Assembly (NCBI RefSeq): GCF_025519785.1
Contig: NZ_JAOPKZ010000006.1
Span: 89,455 to 153,454 of the forward strand
DNA from: Staphylococcus marylandisciuri
GTDB taxonomy: Bacteria; Bacillota; Bacilli; Staphylococcales; Staphylococcaceae
Direction of reading: 5' to 3'
Length of the DNA: 64,000 bases
Below, one piece after another: positions 1-9,779 of the stretch. The position numbers were made by a program, and so were the translations under genes. Every line of letters begins with the position of its first letter. Within the stretch, counting starts at the first letter, position 1. The notes under the pieces were generated by a model. It was not told the origin of the DNA and did no database searches. It saw nothing but the letters and a program-made list of their open reading frames with translations.

Positions 1-614
1 TAGGTTACAAAGTGATATGGGTGATTAATGAGCCACAGAGCTATTATCAGAAAATCAAACTTTCACAATTTCAAAGTGCATGTATAGATAGTTATGAAAG
101 AAAGTTATTTGCGTGGTCAGAGAAACAACAAAGTCTTATTATATATACCCAACTTCAACATATCGGTGGGCAATGGTTTATGGGGCAAAGTGAGCAATGT
201 CATAGTGAGCGGGTATTTAGTCCAATCATGCAAACAGTTCCTAAGTTATACAAATTAAGTTATCGTAATGTTGAAAGATACTTACAATACTGTCGAAGAA
301 TTAATTCTGTACATGAACCTACGTTAGAGGCGATGTATAATTTAAGAATGAGTTCCAGTGAGGTGGCTACTTATTGTGGTTATATATTACCTCAGCAATT
401 ATATGTTGCATCGCACCCTATAGCTTGGCAGATTCAAATATTATATAGCTGTCATTTACAGCGGTTTTCAGAGCGGGAATTTATAAAATGTATAAAAACG
501 AGGTATTTCTTGGATAGAGAGCGGAATACTCACGAGTTACTCAAAGATTTAGTAACACAATATTTCACCCTGTGCACTGCGCTAAAACTTAAAAGCGTGC
601 AAAAAAGTTATTAA
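1..614 (+). CDS. coiA: Competence protein CoiA, C-terminal part (5' end outside window)
   Basis: The frame is open from the first bases of the window with no stop, so this is the C-terminal 200 or so residues of a longer protein; the GTG at 12 is internal. The first residues (GYKVIWVINE) match the end of the nuclease-like domain of CoiA, where a lineage-typical V-I-W-I strand follows the catalytic region. The rest is a helical, Cys/Tyr-rich tail typical of staphylococcal CoiA. CoiA acts during natural transformation, promoting recombination of incoming DNA. Position supports the call: in staphylococci coiA lies directly upstream of pepF, as here (49 bp gap). The catalytic domain is outside the window, so integrity of the whole gene cannot be judged. 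Confidence 0.85.
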   Translation, partial: GYKVIWVINEPQSYYQKIKLSQFQSACIDSYERKLFAWSEKQQSLIIYTQLQHIGGQWFMGQSEQCHSERVFSPIMQTVPKLYKLSYRNVERYLQYCRRINSVHEPTLEAMYNLRMSSSEVATYCGYILPQQLYVASHPIAWQIQILYSCHLQRFSEREFIKCIKTRYFLDRERNTHELLKDLVTQYFTLCTALKLKSVQKSY

Positions 615-663
615 CGTGAGAAAATTGCAGTAATACTAACTTATAGGAGGTTTACAGTTAAAT

Positions 664-2472
664 ATGAGTCAACAATTAACGAGAGAAGAACAAGAACGTA
701 AATATCCTGATCATACGTGGGATTTATCTACTATATTTAAAGATGATGACGCTTTTGAAGCAGCGTTTAAAGAAGTGGAATCTCATATCGGAGATGAGCA
801 GCAGTATAAAGGGCATTTAGGCGATAGCTCTGAAACGCTATATAATGCGTTGGCTTTAGAGGATGAGCTCGTTTCGAAGCTTGAGAAAGTCTATGTATAT
901 GCTCACCTCAAGCAAGATCAAGATACATCAAATAATAAATATACTGGCTTTGAAGCTCGTGCGCACCAGCTAGTTATTAAATTTAGTTCAAATTGGAGCT
1001 TTTTAGTACCCGAAATTCTGCAAATAGATGAAGATAAAATTAAATCGTTTATTGAAGAGAACGATAAACTTCAACGCTACGCATTCGATTTGGAATTAAT
1101 TAATAAAAAACGTCCGCACGTTTTAACCGCAGATAAAGAGAAATTATTAACTGAAGCTCAAGATGCATTATCCACTCCGGAAAATGTTTATGGTATGTTC
1201 AGCAATGCGGATTTAGAGTTCGAGGATGCGATCGATTCGGAAGGCCAACGTCATCCTTTAACTCAAGGCACATTTATTAAATGTTTAGAATCTGATGATC
1301 GCACACTTCGTCAATCTGCTTACGATAATTTATATGCTAAGTATGGGGCGTATAATAATACGTTAAGTTCAACGTTAGCAGGTGAAGTGAAGAAGAACGT
1401 TTTCAATGCACGTACTCACAATTATAAGTCCGCTAGACATGCCGCGCTTAGTAATAACCATATTCCTGAAGAAGTACACGATAATTTAGTGAAAACCGTT
1501 CATAAATATCTACCATTACTTCATCGTTATACGCGCTTAAGAAAAGAACTACTTGGCTTGGATGATATGAAGATGTACGACCTCTATACTCCTTTAGTCA
1601 AGGATATTAAATTTGAAATGCCGTACGAAGAGGCGAAAGAGTGGATGTTAGAAGCGCTTAAACCGATGGGTGAAGAATACTTAGAAGTAATTAAAGAGGG
1701 CTTAAATAATCGTTGGGTAGACGTTTATGAAAATAAAGGAAAACGCTCAGGCGCATTTTCCTCTGGCACTCACTTAACTAATCCGTTCATCCTGCTTAAT
1801 TGGACTGACACTGTCTCTGACCTCTATACACTCGTACACGAATTTGGTCATTCAGCGCACAGTTATTTCAGTAGACAGAATCAACCTTCCAACCTAAGTG
1901 ATTATACGATCTTCGTAGCGGAAGTAGCTTCAACTTGTAACGAAGCGTTACTCAGTGATTATATGGACAAACACCTTGATGATGAAAAACGTTTATTGCT
2001 GTTAAATCAAGAATTAGAACGTTTCCGCGCAACACTTTTCCGTCAAACTATGTTTGCAGAATTCGAGCACAAAATTCATCAAATCGAGGAAAATGGCGAA
2101 CCATTGACAGCTCAACGAATGAATGAGGAATACGCGGAACTTAATCGAACTTATTTTGGAGATGCTGTTGAAACAGATGAATCTATTAGTAAAGAATGGT
2201 CTCGTATTCCACACTTCTACATGAATTATTATGTGTATCAATATGCAACAGGATACAGCGCAGCGCAAAGTTTAAGTCATCAAATATTAACTGAAGGTCA
2301 GCCAGCAGTGGAACGTTATATAAATGAATTCTTGAAAAAAGGAAGTTCAAATTATCCAATTGAAATCCTTAAAAATGCTGGAGTAGACATGACAACACCT
2401 GAACCAATCGAGGAAGCATGCCAAGTGTTTGAACAAAAATTAGATGCTTTTGAAAAGCTGATGAAAGCTTAA
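664..2472 (+). CDS. pepF: Oligoendopeptidase F (M3 family zinc metallopeptidase)
   Basis: A 602-residue cytoplasmic zinc endopeptidase that cleaves short peptides. The M3 zinc motif HEFGH is at residues 392-396, with the third ligand expected in the VAEVAST segment about 25 residues later. Length and the N-terminal helical domain (residues about 1-200) fit PepF. An AGGAGG box at 645-650 precedes the ATG by 13 bases, a long spacing, but no better start exists. It follows coiA on the same strand. The next transcript downstream is the sRNA RsaE, and this pepF-RsaE-spxH order is conserved in staphylococci. No frame damage is seen. Confidence 0.96.
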   Translation: MSQQLTREEQERKYPDHTWDLSTIFKDDDAFEAAFKEVESHIGDEQQYKGHLGDSSETLYNALALEDELVSKLEKVYVYAHLKQDQDTSNNKYTGFEARAHQLVIKFSSNWSFLVPEILQIDEDKIKSFIEENDKLQRYAFDLELINKKRPHVLTADKEKLLTEAQDALSTPENVYGMFSNADLEFEDAIDSEGQRHPLTQGTFIKCLESDDRTLRQSAYDNLYAKYGAYNNTLSSTLAGEVKKNVFNARTHNYKSARHAALSNNHIPEEVHDNLVKTVHKYLPLLHRYTRLRKELLGLDDMKMYDLYTPLVKDIKFEMPYEEAKEWMLEALKPMGEEYLEVIKEGLNNRWVDVYENKGKRSGAFSSGTHLTNPFILLNWTDTVSDLYTLVHEFGHSAHSYFSRQNQPSNLSDYTIFVAEVASTCNEALLSDYMDKHLDDEKRLLLLNQELERFRATLFRQTMFAEFEHKIHQIEENGEPLTAQRMNEEYAELNRTYFGDAVETDESISKEWSRIPHFYMNYYVYQYATGYSAAQSLSHQILTEGQPAVERYINEFLKKGSSNYPIEILKNAGVDMTTPEPIEEACQVFEQKLDAFEKLMKA

Positions 2473-2502
2473 TGTGATTGTATTCGCTTACAATTTGAAC
2501 AG

Positions 2503-2565
2503 TTTGTGACAAATTGAACAAATTATATATTTCAGGTTGAAAAGGCTTAGGGGGCGTGTTATATT
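2503..2565 (+). promoter_or_regulatory. Promoter of RsaE with a ResD/SrrA-type box
   Basis: A -35 box TTGAAA (2537-2542) and a -10 box TATATT (2560-2565) are separated by exactly 17 bases. Just upstream, 2503-2518 reads TTTGTGACAAATTGAA, which resembles the ResD/SrrA binding sequence known upstream of RoxS/RsaE in Bacillales. Boxes and spacing are seen directly; control by SrrAB is inferred from the known family. Confidence 0.8.
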
Positions 2566-2572
2566 ATGACCA

Positions 2573-2671
2573 TGAAATTAATCACATAACAAACATACCC
2601 CTTTGTTTGAAGTGAAAAATTTCTCCCATCCCCTTTGTTTAGCGCCGTGTATATTAGACACGGCGTTTTTT
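2573..2671 (+). ncRNA. rsaE: Small regulatory RNA RsaE (RoxS homologue)
   Basis: About 99 nt, starting about 7 bases after a good promoter and ending in a strong intrinsic terminator: stem CGCCGTGT / ACACGGCG (2643-2650 and 2658-2665) followed by six T. It holds two unpaired C-rich motifs (ACCCCTTTG near 2597 and TCCCCTTTG near 2630), the seed-type motifs of RsaE/RoxS that pair with Shine-Dalgarno sequences. RsaE represses TCA-cycle and one-carbon metabolism mRNAs in staphylococci. The location between pepF and spxH is the known one. Recognition rests on sequence memory, promoter, terminator and location together. Confidence 0.93.
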
Positions 2672-3450
2672 CATGTTAAATTTTAATGAATTGCTGTGTA
2701 TTCATTAAAGTGAATATGAATGCGTTTGAAAGGTTTATAGCTTTAAAAGTGTTTCATAAGAACTATACTTTACAAAGTGGATATCCTGACTGTTCATAGA
2801 TGTAGATCTCGTCGAAGTAAGTTGAAGGGGAATTGATGACTTAATTTATAAGAGAAGAAGTTTAATAGCGAAAAAGAAAAATTGACTTTTCACAATTCAT
2901 TTAAAAATTTATTAGCACTATCTAGTTTGCTATCTTTCGACAAAATCCCCTCATTGTTAAGTGATTACTTTGAGAGCGTTGACTTAACAAGAGTCTTCAT
3001 CTTTCTGCTTTCTTCCTCATCCTTTTAGTTGAGCCTCTTTCAAATGGTAGTGTGTTTATCCAAAGCGATATCTTCTAGTATTAGATAGGCCGACCAATGC
3101 TCGTCTCTGAAATTTAAATCCTGGTAGTCTAAAACTAATTATTTTATGAATCGTATGTTTATCATATTTACTTGTACCATTTAGGCTCTTAGCCGGCTGG
3201 TAGGTGTTAGTAGTGTTAAATGACAGATATTGCTGTTTCCAACATACAGTGCTTCACAATTGTAATCGCAAATTATATTTTTATCTTCATTCTATAATCG
3301 CTTTCACAGTAATGATTTAGAGGCCCTTTCTACTTTCGGTTGGTTAAACTGATTTCGTCGCGTTCGGTTTATCTCTAGATTTATCAAATATGAAAATATG
3401 CGTTATATAAGGTCTTGAATCGTATATTATATAGATTAAATCAAAAAAGA
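2672..3450. other. 780 bp without an intact gene
   Basis: No open frame of gene size with a ribosome binding site. Short open stretches on the minus strand (for example about 65 codons between 3070 and 3265, ending in several Lys/Arg-rich residues) are broken by stops in every frame. I could not match them to a family. The stretch may be a decayed gene or simple spacer. Confidence 0.4.
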
Positions 3451-3501
3451 GGGAGCGGGACAGAAATCTAATTTGAATAAAAAGATTTCTGCCCCGCTCC
3501 C
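3451..3501. terminator. Bidirectional hairpin, short form of the GGGAGCGGGAC repeat
   Basis: Perfect or near-perfect stem from GGGAGCGGGACAGAAATCT to its complement, with A-rich and T-rich sides. It lies downstream of leftward spxH, so it can end that transcript. It is the shortest version of a repeat family found all over the window. Confidence 0.8.
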
Positions 3502-3590
3502 TTGAACGTATAGATAGCTTATAAAAAAAGTATTTATATAGTTATTTAAACTGTATCTCCCATATTTTTCTTTAGTAGAATTATATCTAT

Positions 3591-4379
3591 TTATATCTTA
3601 GCTCTCCAAAAATGCCCTTCTAAGCAACTGACTTTTTCAATCTTTTGTTGTAAAGCTAATTTTTTTAACTCTTTATTGAGGACTTTTTCTGGCCATTCGT
3701 ATATAGTCAGTAGTTCTTCTTTCGTGACGAGCTGTTGGTATTGAATGTAACCCTCTAAAGAAGGGGGGAGTTCCTTTTCAATAGAATGACCTATTAACTC
3801 ATTGATGATATAAGTGTAAATATGATAAGGATAAAGCCCTTCTACCTTTAGTCCTTCCTCATGAACATCTTCGCTAAAAAAGACTAATGATGGTGCTTCA
3901 TCAATCTCCATTTCCCGAGCTATATGCAGATCAACTTGTAGGCTATCTTTCAGCTTATTATGATGAAGGTCTTCTTTGAAAACGCTATAATCCAATCCTG
4001 CATTACATATACAATCACTGACCATATCTTCGGTAATGATATCTCTTTTAGGGATAATTTCATTTTGAATTAAGTGTATGAAACGTTCAGCTCGTACCCG
4101 TCCTTGCAGTTCTGCAGCCTTATAGGCAAGGGCGATATTATCTAGTTCAGAAGTACTTTGAGCCTGACATTTAGTTAGAACACGCAAAGAGGGGTTTAGT
4201 ATATGTCGAACACGAATATATTGTTTATACTCAATACGTAATTTAGATAGAATAGCAGATAGTTTAAAACAATCTTTGCTAAACGGATCGAAGAAAGAGT
4301 AGATCTCAATTTTACTTACAGGTGAAAGATTTGTATCTTCACGACTATTAGGTTGTAACATCTTTAATTCTCCAGTCAT
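3591..4379 (-). CDS. spxH: ClpXP adaptor protein SpxH (YjbH)
   Basis: A 262-residue DsbA-like thioredoxin-fold adaptor that delivers the transcription factor Spx to ClpXP for degradation and so controls the disulphide-stress response. The N-terminal segment KIEIYSFFDPFSKDCFKL (about residues 23-40) is the SpxH active-site-like region; only one Cys remains where DsbA has CxxC, as in S. aureus. The start ATG at 4379 has AGGTG 8 bases upstream. It begins 16 bases after the truncated haemoglobin gene ends, so the two very likely form an operon. No defect is visible. Confidence 0.95.
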   Translation of the reverse strand: MTGELKMLQPNSREDTNLSPVSKIEIYSFFDPFSKDCFKLSAILSKLRIEYKQYIRVRHILNPSLRVLTKCQAQSTSELDNIALAYKAAELQGRVRAERFIHLIQNEIIPKRDIITEDMVSDCICNAGLDYSVFKEDLHHNKLKDSLQVDLHIAREMEIDEAPSLVFFSEDVHEEGLKVEGLYPYHIYTYIINELIGHSIEKELPPSLEGYIQYQQLVTKEELLTIYEWPEKVLNKELKKLALQQKIEKVSCLEGHFWRAKI

Positions 4380-4395
4380 GTTTTTTCACCTACAA

Positions 4396-4767
4396 TTAAT
4401 TTTCGGAATTGACCATATGATTAGCTGTCAGTTTAAGTCTTTCAAATAAATACTCACCGACGCCGGACGGAAAGTTTGCAGCCTCGATAGCAATGTGCAT
4501 GTTCTCTAGCCAAGCGTCACGTTCATATGGAGTAATGCGGAAATTCATATGGCGCATCTTTAACATTGGATGACCGTGCTCAGCAGTATACAGTAAAGGC
4601 CCGCCCAAAAACTGAGTTAGAAATTGCTTTTGTTTTCTGCTTGTTTCCTCAAAGTCACCAGGAAATAAGTAATTAATTCTATCATCTTGTTTAACTAATC
4701 TATAGAAATGATCAATCATAGCGTAAAGCGCGTCTTTTCCAATGATTTCATAAGGTGTTTGTTTCAT
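4396..4767 (-). CDS. Truncated haemoglobin, group II (YjbI-like)
   Basis: A 123-residue single-domain globin. The length, the N-terminal YEIIGKDALYAMIDHFYRLV helix, the Phe-Pro-Gly-Asp turn and the proximal histidine region GHPMLKMRHMNF are those of group II trHbs of the YjbI type. Such proteins bind haem and O2 or peroxide; in Bacillales the gene is constantly paired with spxH. Genetic linkage suggests a role in oxidative or thiol stress, but this is inference. Start ATG at 4767 with GGTGAG 3-4 bases upstream. Confidence 0.93.
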   Translation of the reverse strand: MKQTPYEIIGKDALYAMIDHFYRLVKQDDRINYLFPGDFEETSRKQKQFLTQFLGGPLLYTAEHGHPMLKMRHMNFRITPYERDAWLENMHIAIEAANFPSGVGEYLFERLKLTANHMVNSEN

Positions 4768-4895
4768 ATTCTCACCAGTTCTGAATAATCTACTATTAAT
4801 ATAACATGAATCGTTACATATGGAAGTAATTTGACTTCGTATAACATAGGTGACTACAAGGTTATAGCATGTCGGGAGGGATAAGTTCTTACTAA

Positions 4896-5483
4896 CTAGT
4901 ACTTATGAGTTAGCAGCTCCTTGCGGTCAAAAAAGCGCTTCACTTTATTATCAGGTTCTTGGTAATCAATTCCGTATGACTGTAATAATTGTCGAAACTC
5001 TACTCGTCCTTCATCATAGTTATCTACTTCATACTCCAGTTCGTAATCGGTTACATCTAAGTATTCGCTTTTATCTAAGACAAGTAAATTGTCTCCTTTA
5101 GCTACTTCCATTCGCGTAGTGGTAAGGGAACCTAGTATTTCTAATTGATGGATGTTAGCATTAATGGACTCAAGTTCTTCTGTTATATCCTGAGGAAGGG
5201 CGGAAGGATGAAGTTGCTCTCCGATGTGAGGTTGAACATTTGTCTCAAAATTATATTCAAGTAAGCCGACTTTAGCTGGAACCTTTAAAGTCATTTCTAA
5301 AGTATTATGTTTTTTTCTAATTCTTAATGCACACAGATGGTGTTTTAAAGTGAAATCAGGTGTGTCTATATAATAATTTGTTTGTGTGAAGGCTGGAGTA
5401 TGTTTAAAGTGATCGTTTTTAAGTTGTGAGTATTGTTCCTCGCTTAACAATTGTTTGAATTCTATTTCGTTATTCGTTGCCAT
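4896..5483 (-). CDS. CYTH domain protein (YjbK-like)
   Basis: About 195 residues. The N-terminal signature EIEFKQLL (ExExK), followed by alternating Lys/Arg and Glu strands (RIRKKHNTLEMTLKVP, then EYEVDNYDEGRVEF), is that of the CYTH/triphosphate tunnel metalloenzyme fold. Family members hydrolyse inorganic triphosphate or bind nucleotides; the substrate here is unknown. An in-frame GTG at 5492 touches the ribosome binding site (GAAGGAG), while ATG at 5483 is 8 bases after it, so 5483 is chosen. It is divergent from UPF0738/relQ; the same neighbourhood (yjbI-yjbO) exists in Bacillus. Confidence 0.9.
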   Translation of the reverse strand: MATNNEIEFKQLLSEEQYSQLKNDHFKHTPAFTQTNYYIDTPDFTLKHHLCALRIRKKHNTLEMTLKVPAKVGLLEYNFETNVQPHIGEQLHPSALPQDITEELESINANIHQLEILGSLTTTRMEVAKGDNLLVLDKSEYLDVTDYELEYEVDNYDEGRVEFRQLLQSYGIDYQEPDNKVKRFFDRKELLTHKY

Positions 5484-5668
5484 ATCATTCACTCCTTCAC
5501 ACCTATTATGAAGAACACGGCGAAATTTTAAAAGTAATGTCGATTGAAGATGATATAAGGATTGTTTAGTATTTAATATTGATATTCTGAATCAATCTAC
5601 GTATTACTTGTAACGTGTTATGTATAAATGAATTATGTTAAAATAATTAGCGAATAAGGAGGAAGCGT

Positions 5669-6016
5669 ATGCGTATTTATGTAAATGAAATTAAAATATC
5701 TGATGATAGCATTATGTGCTATACTGAAGAGTCTACTAAAGGATTAACTGAGGCAGGCCAAATGCTCGTAGATAGCGATAATTATGCGTTCGCATATATA
5801 CTTGACGATGGTGAGTCATATTCCTATTTACTCTTCGTTCAAGAAACGTGGTCAATGTTACATAATCATAAGGGGAAAAAGGTTATAGTAAATGACGAAC
5901 TTGAACTTGAGCATTTCGAGGAGGAGTTAAATTATATCCTCGATAATATAGAAGGTAACTCTAACTACGGTAAAGAATTTGTTAGTGAGGTAGAAGAAAC
6001 CTTCGAGTTAAAATAA
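5669..6016 (+). CDS. UPF0738 family protein
   Basis: A 115-residue acidic protein whose sequence ([38 protein letters not shown]) matches the UPF0738 family of staphylococci. No catalytic motif or membrane segment is seen and the function is unknown. It has a strong AAGGAGGAAGC site upstream of its ATG and is 31 bp upstream of relQ, so it is probably the first gene of the relQ-nadK-RluA-mgtE run. Confidence 0.88.
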   Translation: MRIYVNEIKISDDSIMCYTEESTKGLTEAGQMLVDSDNYAFAYILDDGESYSYLLFVQETWSMLHNHKGKKVIVNDELELEHFEEELNYILDNIEGNSNYGKEFVSEVEETFELK

Positions 6017-6047
6017 TTAGCGGTAGTACCGAAGCGGAGTGAACATT

Positions 6048-6683
6048 ATGAATCAATGGGATCTGTTTTTAGCTCCATATAAACAAGCTGTAGATGAATT
6101 AAAGATTAAATTAAAGGGTTTACGTAAACAATATGATGTCAGTGAACAAGCTTCACCTATTGAATTTGTGACTGGCCGCGTGAAACCTATGACTAGCATT
6201 ATAGATAAGGCAAATAAGAGACGAATACCCTTTGATCGTTTGCATGAAGAGATGTATGACATCGCTGGGTTAAGGGTTATGTGCCAATTCGTAGATGATA
6301 TTGACGTCGTCGTTGATTTACTGAGACAGCGTGAAGATTTTCGCGTTGTTGAAGAGCGCGATTATATTAATAATACTAAACAAAGTGGATATCGTTCTTA
6401 TCACGTCATAATTGCTTATCCTATAGAGACATTAAGTGGTGGAACAGAAATACTTGCTGAGATACAAATACGCACATTAGCTATGAACTTTTGGGCGACA
6501 ATTGAACATACTTTGCGTTATAAATATGATGGAGATTATCCTCCACAAATACAACATCGGCTAGAGCGTGCAGCGGAAGCAGCATATTTATTAGATGAAG
6601 AAATGTCAGAAATTAAAGAAGAGATTCAAGAAGCTCAAAAGTATTATTCTAAAAAGCGGGCCAAAAAACATGATAACGACTAG
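6048..6683 (+). CDS. relQ: Small alarmone synthetase RelQ (GTP pyrophosphokinase)
   Basis: A 211-residue stand-alone (p)ppGpp synthetase. It has the RelA/SpoT synthetase domain (about residues 40-165): the RVKPMTSIIDKANKR substrate strand, SGYRSYHVII, and EIQIRTLAMNFWATIEH with the catalytic Glu. The C-terminal helix (ERAAEAAYLLDEEMSEIKEEIQ) drives tetramer formation in this family. No hydrolase domain. A GTG at 6039 is also in frame, but the GGAG box at 6035 overlaps it and sits correctly for ATG 6048, giving the usual 211 residues. In S. aureus RelQ answers cell-wall stress. It is followed 12 bp later by nadK. Confidence 0.96.
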   Translation: MNQWDLFLAPYKQAVDELKIKLKGLRKQYDVSEQASPIEFVTGRVKPMTSIIDKANKRRIPFDRLHEEMYDIAGLRVMCQFVDDIDVVVDLLRQREDFRVVEERDYINNTKQSGYRSYHVIIAYPIETLSGGTEILAEIQIRTLAMNFWATIEHTLRYKYDGDYPPQIQHRLERAAEAAYLLDEEMSEIKEEIQEAQKYYSKKRAKKHDND

Positions 6684-6695
6684 TGGGGTGTAAGC

Positions 6696-7505
6696 ATGCG
6701 ATATGCGATATTATCTAAAGGCGATTCAAAGTCCAATGCATTAAAACATAAGATGATGAATTATATGCAAGACTTTGAGATGATTGAAGACGTAGAAGAT
6801 CCTGAAATTGTAATATCTGTAGGCGGAGATGGCACATTGTTGCAAGCCTTCCATCAATATAGCCATATGCTTTCAAGGTGCGCATTTGTTGGTGTGCATA
6901 CGGGTCATCTAGGATTTTATGCTGACTGGCTACCACACGAAGTGGAAAAACTTATCATTGAAATTACGAACTCGGAATTTCAAGTTATCGAATACCCACT
7001 ATTAGAGCTGATCGTTCGTTATAATAATGACGGTTATGAAACGCGTCATTTAGCTTTGAATGAGGCAACTATGAAAACAGAAAATGGCTCCACATTAGTC
7101 GTTGATGTAAATATAAGAGGTAAGCAATTTGAACGTTTCAGAGGAGATGGTTTATGTGTATCAACACCATCTGGGTCAACTGCTTATAACAAAGCGTTAG
7201 GTGGTGCTTTAATCCATCCATCTTTAGAAGCGATGCAATTAACAGAAATTGCGTCTATCAATAATAGAGTGTTTAGAACAGTGGGTTCACCGCTGGTCTT
7301 ACCTAAACATCATACATGTTTAATTAAACCAGTAAATATCGATACAATTTTAACTACTATTGACCATGTAAGTATTCGACATAAGAATGTGAATTCCATA
7401 CAGTTTCGTGTAGCAGATGAGAAGATTAGATTCGCTCGCTTTAGACCATTTCCATTTTGGAAGCGTGTCCACGACTCCTTCATCTCTAGCGAGGAAGATG
7501 ACTAA
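6696..7505 (+). CDS. nadK: NAD kinase
   Basis: A 269-residue cytoplasmic enzyme that phosphorylates NAD to NADP. The GGDG catalytic loop is at residues 43-46 (VGGDGTLL), followed by [12 protein letters not shown] and the NEATMKT and [17 protein letters not shown] nucleotide-binding segments. Length is normal. It lies between relQ and an RluA-type synthase; the stop TAA shares its last base with the next ATG (7505), indicating translational coupling. Confidence 0.97.
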   Translation: MRYAILSKGDSKSNALKHKMMNYMQDFEMIEDVEDPEIVISVGGDGTLLQAFHQYSHMLSRCAFVGVHTGHLGFYADWLPHEVEKLIIEITNSEFQVIEYPLLELIVRYNNDGYETRHLALNEATMKTENGSTLVVDVNIRGKQFERFRGDGLCVSTPSGSTAYNKALGGALIHPSLEAMQLTEIASINNRVFRTVGSPLVLPKHHTCLIKPVNIDTILTTIDHVSIRHKNVNSIQFRVADEKIRFARFRPFPFWKRVHDSFISSEEDD

Positions 7506-8359
7506 TGCATTTTAGTTATCTAGTTGAGGAAGAAACTTTACTGCGTCATTTTCTTCAACGGCAACTCTATTCTAAAAAGACGTTAAGTGCCATTAAACGT
7601 AATGGTGCTTTATTAGTTAATGGTCAGAAAGTGACCGTCCGTTATCAACTCTCCATTGGTGATAAGCTAGAAGTGTATCTACCTAAAGAGACTTACAGTT
7701 CATATTTAATCCCTCATGTGCAACCATTGAATATCTTATATGAAGATGATTATTTCATCATAGTTTCAAAGCCTAATAATCAAAATTGCGCGCCATCAAG
7801 AGAACATCCTCATGCGAGTTTAATCGAACAAGTTATAGGCTATTTACAACAACGTGGGTCTCAAGTTGTGCCTCATATAGTAACACGCCTCGATCGTCAT
7901 ACTCTAGGTATCGTTATATTTGCAAAGCACGGTTTCATACATCATTTAATGTCGTATGCCCAGATGCAAAAATGGTATTATGTTATTTGTTATGGGCACA
8001 TCTTTAATGACTTTACAATTAGTGCGCCTATTGCGAGAGCTGATAATAGCATTATTAGACGTGAAGTACGAACGGATGGGAAACCTGCAGTTACGAAATT
8101 AGAGCTAATTAACAGGTCACAAGCGTATAGTCTGTGTCGTGCACAATTAATTACCGGACGGACCCATCAACTCAGAGTGCACTTCGCGTACATAGGTCAT
8201 CCTATAGTGGGGGATGATTTGTATGAGGGAAAGCACCATAACTATAAGTCACAGTTACTGCGTTGTGTTGAAGTTCAATTTATACATCCTATAACTAAGA
8301 AAGAAATAGTCATAAAAGATAAATACCAATCAATAGAAACTATATTCAATATGGTGTAA
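7505..8359 (+). CDS. RluA family pseudouridine synthase
   Basis: A 284-residue enzyme converting uridine to pseudouridine in RNA. An N-terminal S4-like RNA-binding region (residues about 15-60: LSAIKRNGALLVNGQKVTVR) precedes the catalytic domain with the RLDRHTLGIV motif; the catalytic Asp is residue 130. The LITGRTHQLRVHFAYIGHPIVGD block is the second family hallmark. The motif has Leu where most relatives have Ser (T-L-G for T-S-G). The target (rRNA or tRNA position) cannot be told from sequence. It overlaps nadK by one base, as B. subtilis yjbO follows yjbN. Confidence 0.92.
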   Translation: MHFSYLVEEETLLRHFLQRQLYSKKTLSAIKRNGALLVNGQKVTVRYQLSIGDKLEVYLPKETYSSYLIPHVQPLNILYEDDYFIIVSKPNNQNCAPSREHPHASLIEQVIGYLQQRGSQVVPHIVTRLDRHTLGIVIFAKHGFIHHLMSYAQMQKWYYVICYGHIFNDFTISAPIARADNSIIRREVRTDGKPAVTKLELINRSQAYSLCRAQLITGRTHQLRVHFAYIGHPIVGDDLYEGKHHNYKSQLLRCVEVQFIHPITKKEIVIKDKYQSIETIFNMV

Positions 8360-8384
8360 TTGTTAGGGTTTGGAGGTGTGTGCT

Positions 8385-9770
8385 ATGGCAAACGAGCACG
8401 ATAATAAATATTTAAATGAAAAAGAAGTATACAATAAAGAATTGTTAGATCAATTGTTAATAGATAATCACATCGATGAATTTAGAGATGAATTTCTCGG
8501 CATGCATACGTATGAACAAAGTGAATATTTCGAAGATAGTGATAATGAGATTAGACAGCATATCTTCGAAGTATTATCTCCTGAAGAAGTGGCAGATTTC
8601 TTTGAACAACTTGAGTTTGAAGAAGAAGAATACGACCCATTATTTGATTCGATGAATGCTAATTATGCTAGTAAAGTGCTAGAATACATGTCATATGACA
8701 ATGCTGTTGATATCATGAATCAATTGTCCAAGCAGAAAGTTGTAAGTATGCTTACTTTAATGAATAAAGAAGATGCTAAAGAGATCAAAGCCTTACTTCA
8801 TTACGAAGAAGACACAGCCGGCGGTATAATGACTACGGAGTACATTTCTCTTAAAGTAACCACACCTGTTAAAGAGGCTTTAATGCACGTTAAAGAGCAG
8901 GCGCCAAATGCTGAAACGATCTACGTCATCTTTGCTGTTAATGACCATAAGCAATTGGTCGGCGTGTTATCACTGCGAGATTTAATTGTGGCAGAGAATG
9001 ATGCGTACATAGAAGATATAATGAGTGAACGTGTCGTAAGCGCCAATGTGGCTGATGACCAAGAGGACGTTGCTCAAAAGATGCGAGACTATGATTTCAT
9101 CGCCATGCCAGTTGTTGATTATCAAGATCATCTACTCGGTATTATCACTATCGATGATATCTTAGATGTTATGGACGAAGAAGCTAGTGAAGATTACTCA
9201 CGTTTAGCAGGGGTTTCAGATGTAAACGCTAAACATGATTCGATATTTAAGACAGCCGGTAAACGATTGCCGTGGCTTATTACTTTGACATTCTTAAGTA
9301 TGATTACTGCTACTTTAATTGGTTCTTTTGAAGATACGCTTTCTAAAGTCGCATTATTAGGTGCTTTCATTCCTATCATTAGCGGGATGTCAGGTAATTC
9401 AGGAACACAATCACTGGCCGTTTCAGTGCGTAAGATTTCAACCGGAGAAATAAATGAGCAGAGTAAATTTCTAGTGGCGTTGCGAGAAGCAGGAAGCGGT
9501 CTTTTAAGTGGCGTAGTTTGTGGTGTATTACTGATATTGTGTATTATGATTCTCCATCATCAACCGATACTAGCTCTGATAGTTGGAGCAAGTTTAACTG
9601 CAGCTATGACAGTAGGTACACTCATGGGTGCGGTTATACCACTAATTATGAATAAACTTCACATTGACCCTGCTGTGGCAAGTGGACCATTCATAACTAC
9701 AATAAACGACATCATCAGTATGTTAATCTACTTTGGATTAGCTACATCATTGATGAATTACTTAACGTAA
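8385..9770 (+). CDS. mgtE: Magnesium transporter MgtE
   Basis: About 461 residues. Domain order is that of MgtE: acidic N-terminal helical domain (about 1-130) with Mg2+-sensing acidic patches, two CBS domains (about 130-255), a connecting helix, then five transmembrane helices (about 280-461) including SGMSGNSGTQSLAVSVR and the PAVASGPFITTINDI pore segment. It is a Mg2+-gated channel in the cell membrane. An in-frame TTG at 8370 contains the ribosome binding site GGAGGTG, so the ATG at 8385 (6 bases after it) is preferred. The stop is followed at once by the ribosome binding site of cpaA, suggesting cotranscription. Confidence 0.96.
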   Translation: MANEHDNKYLNEKEVYNKELLDQLLIDNHIDEFRDEFLGMHTYEQSEYFEDSDNEIRQHIFEVLSPEEVADFFEQLEFEEEEYDPLFDSMNANYASKVLEYMSYDNAVDIMNQLSKQKVVSMLTLMNKEDAKEIKALLHYEEDTAGGIMTTEYISLKVTTPVKEALMHVKEQAPNAETIYVIFAVNDHKQLVGVLSLRDLIVAENDAYIEDIMSERVVSANVADDQEDVAQKMRDYDFIAMPVVDYQDHLLGIITIDDILDVMDEEASEDYSRLAGVSDVNAKHDSIFKTAGKRLPWLITLTFLSMITATLIGSFEDTLSKVALLGAFIPIISGMSGNSGTQSLAVSVRKISTGEINEQSKFLVALREAGSGLLSGVVCGVLLILCIMILHHQPILALIVGASLTAAMTVGTLMGAVIPLIMNKLHIDPAVASGPFITTINDIISMLIYFGLATSLMNYLT

Positions 9771-9779
9771 GGAGGACCT

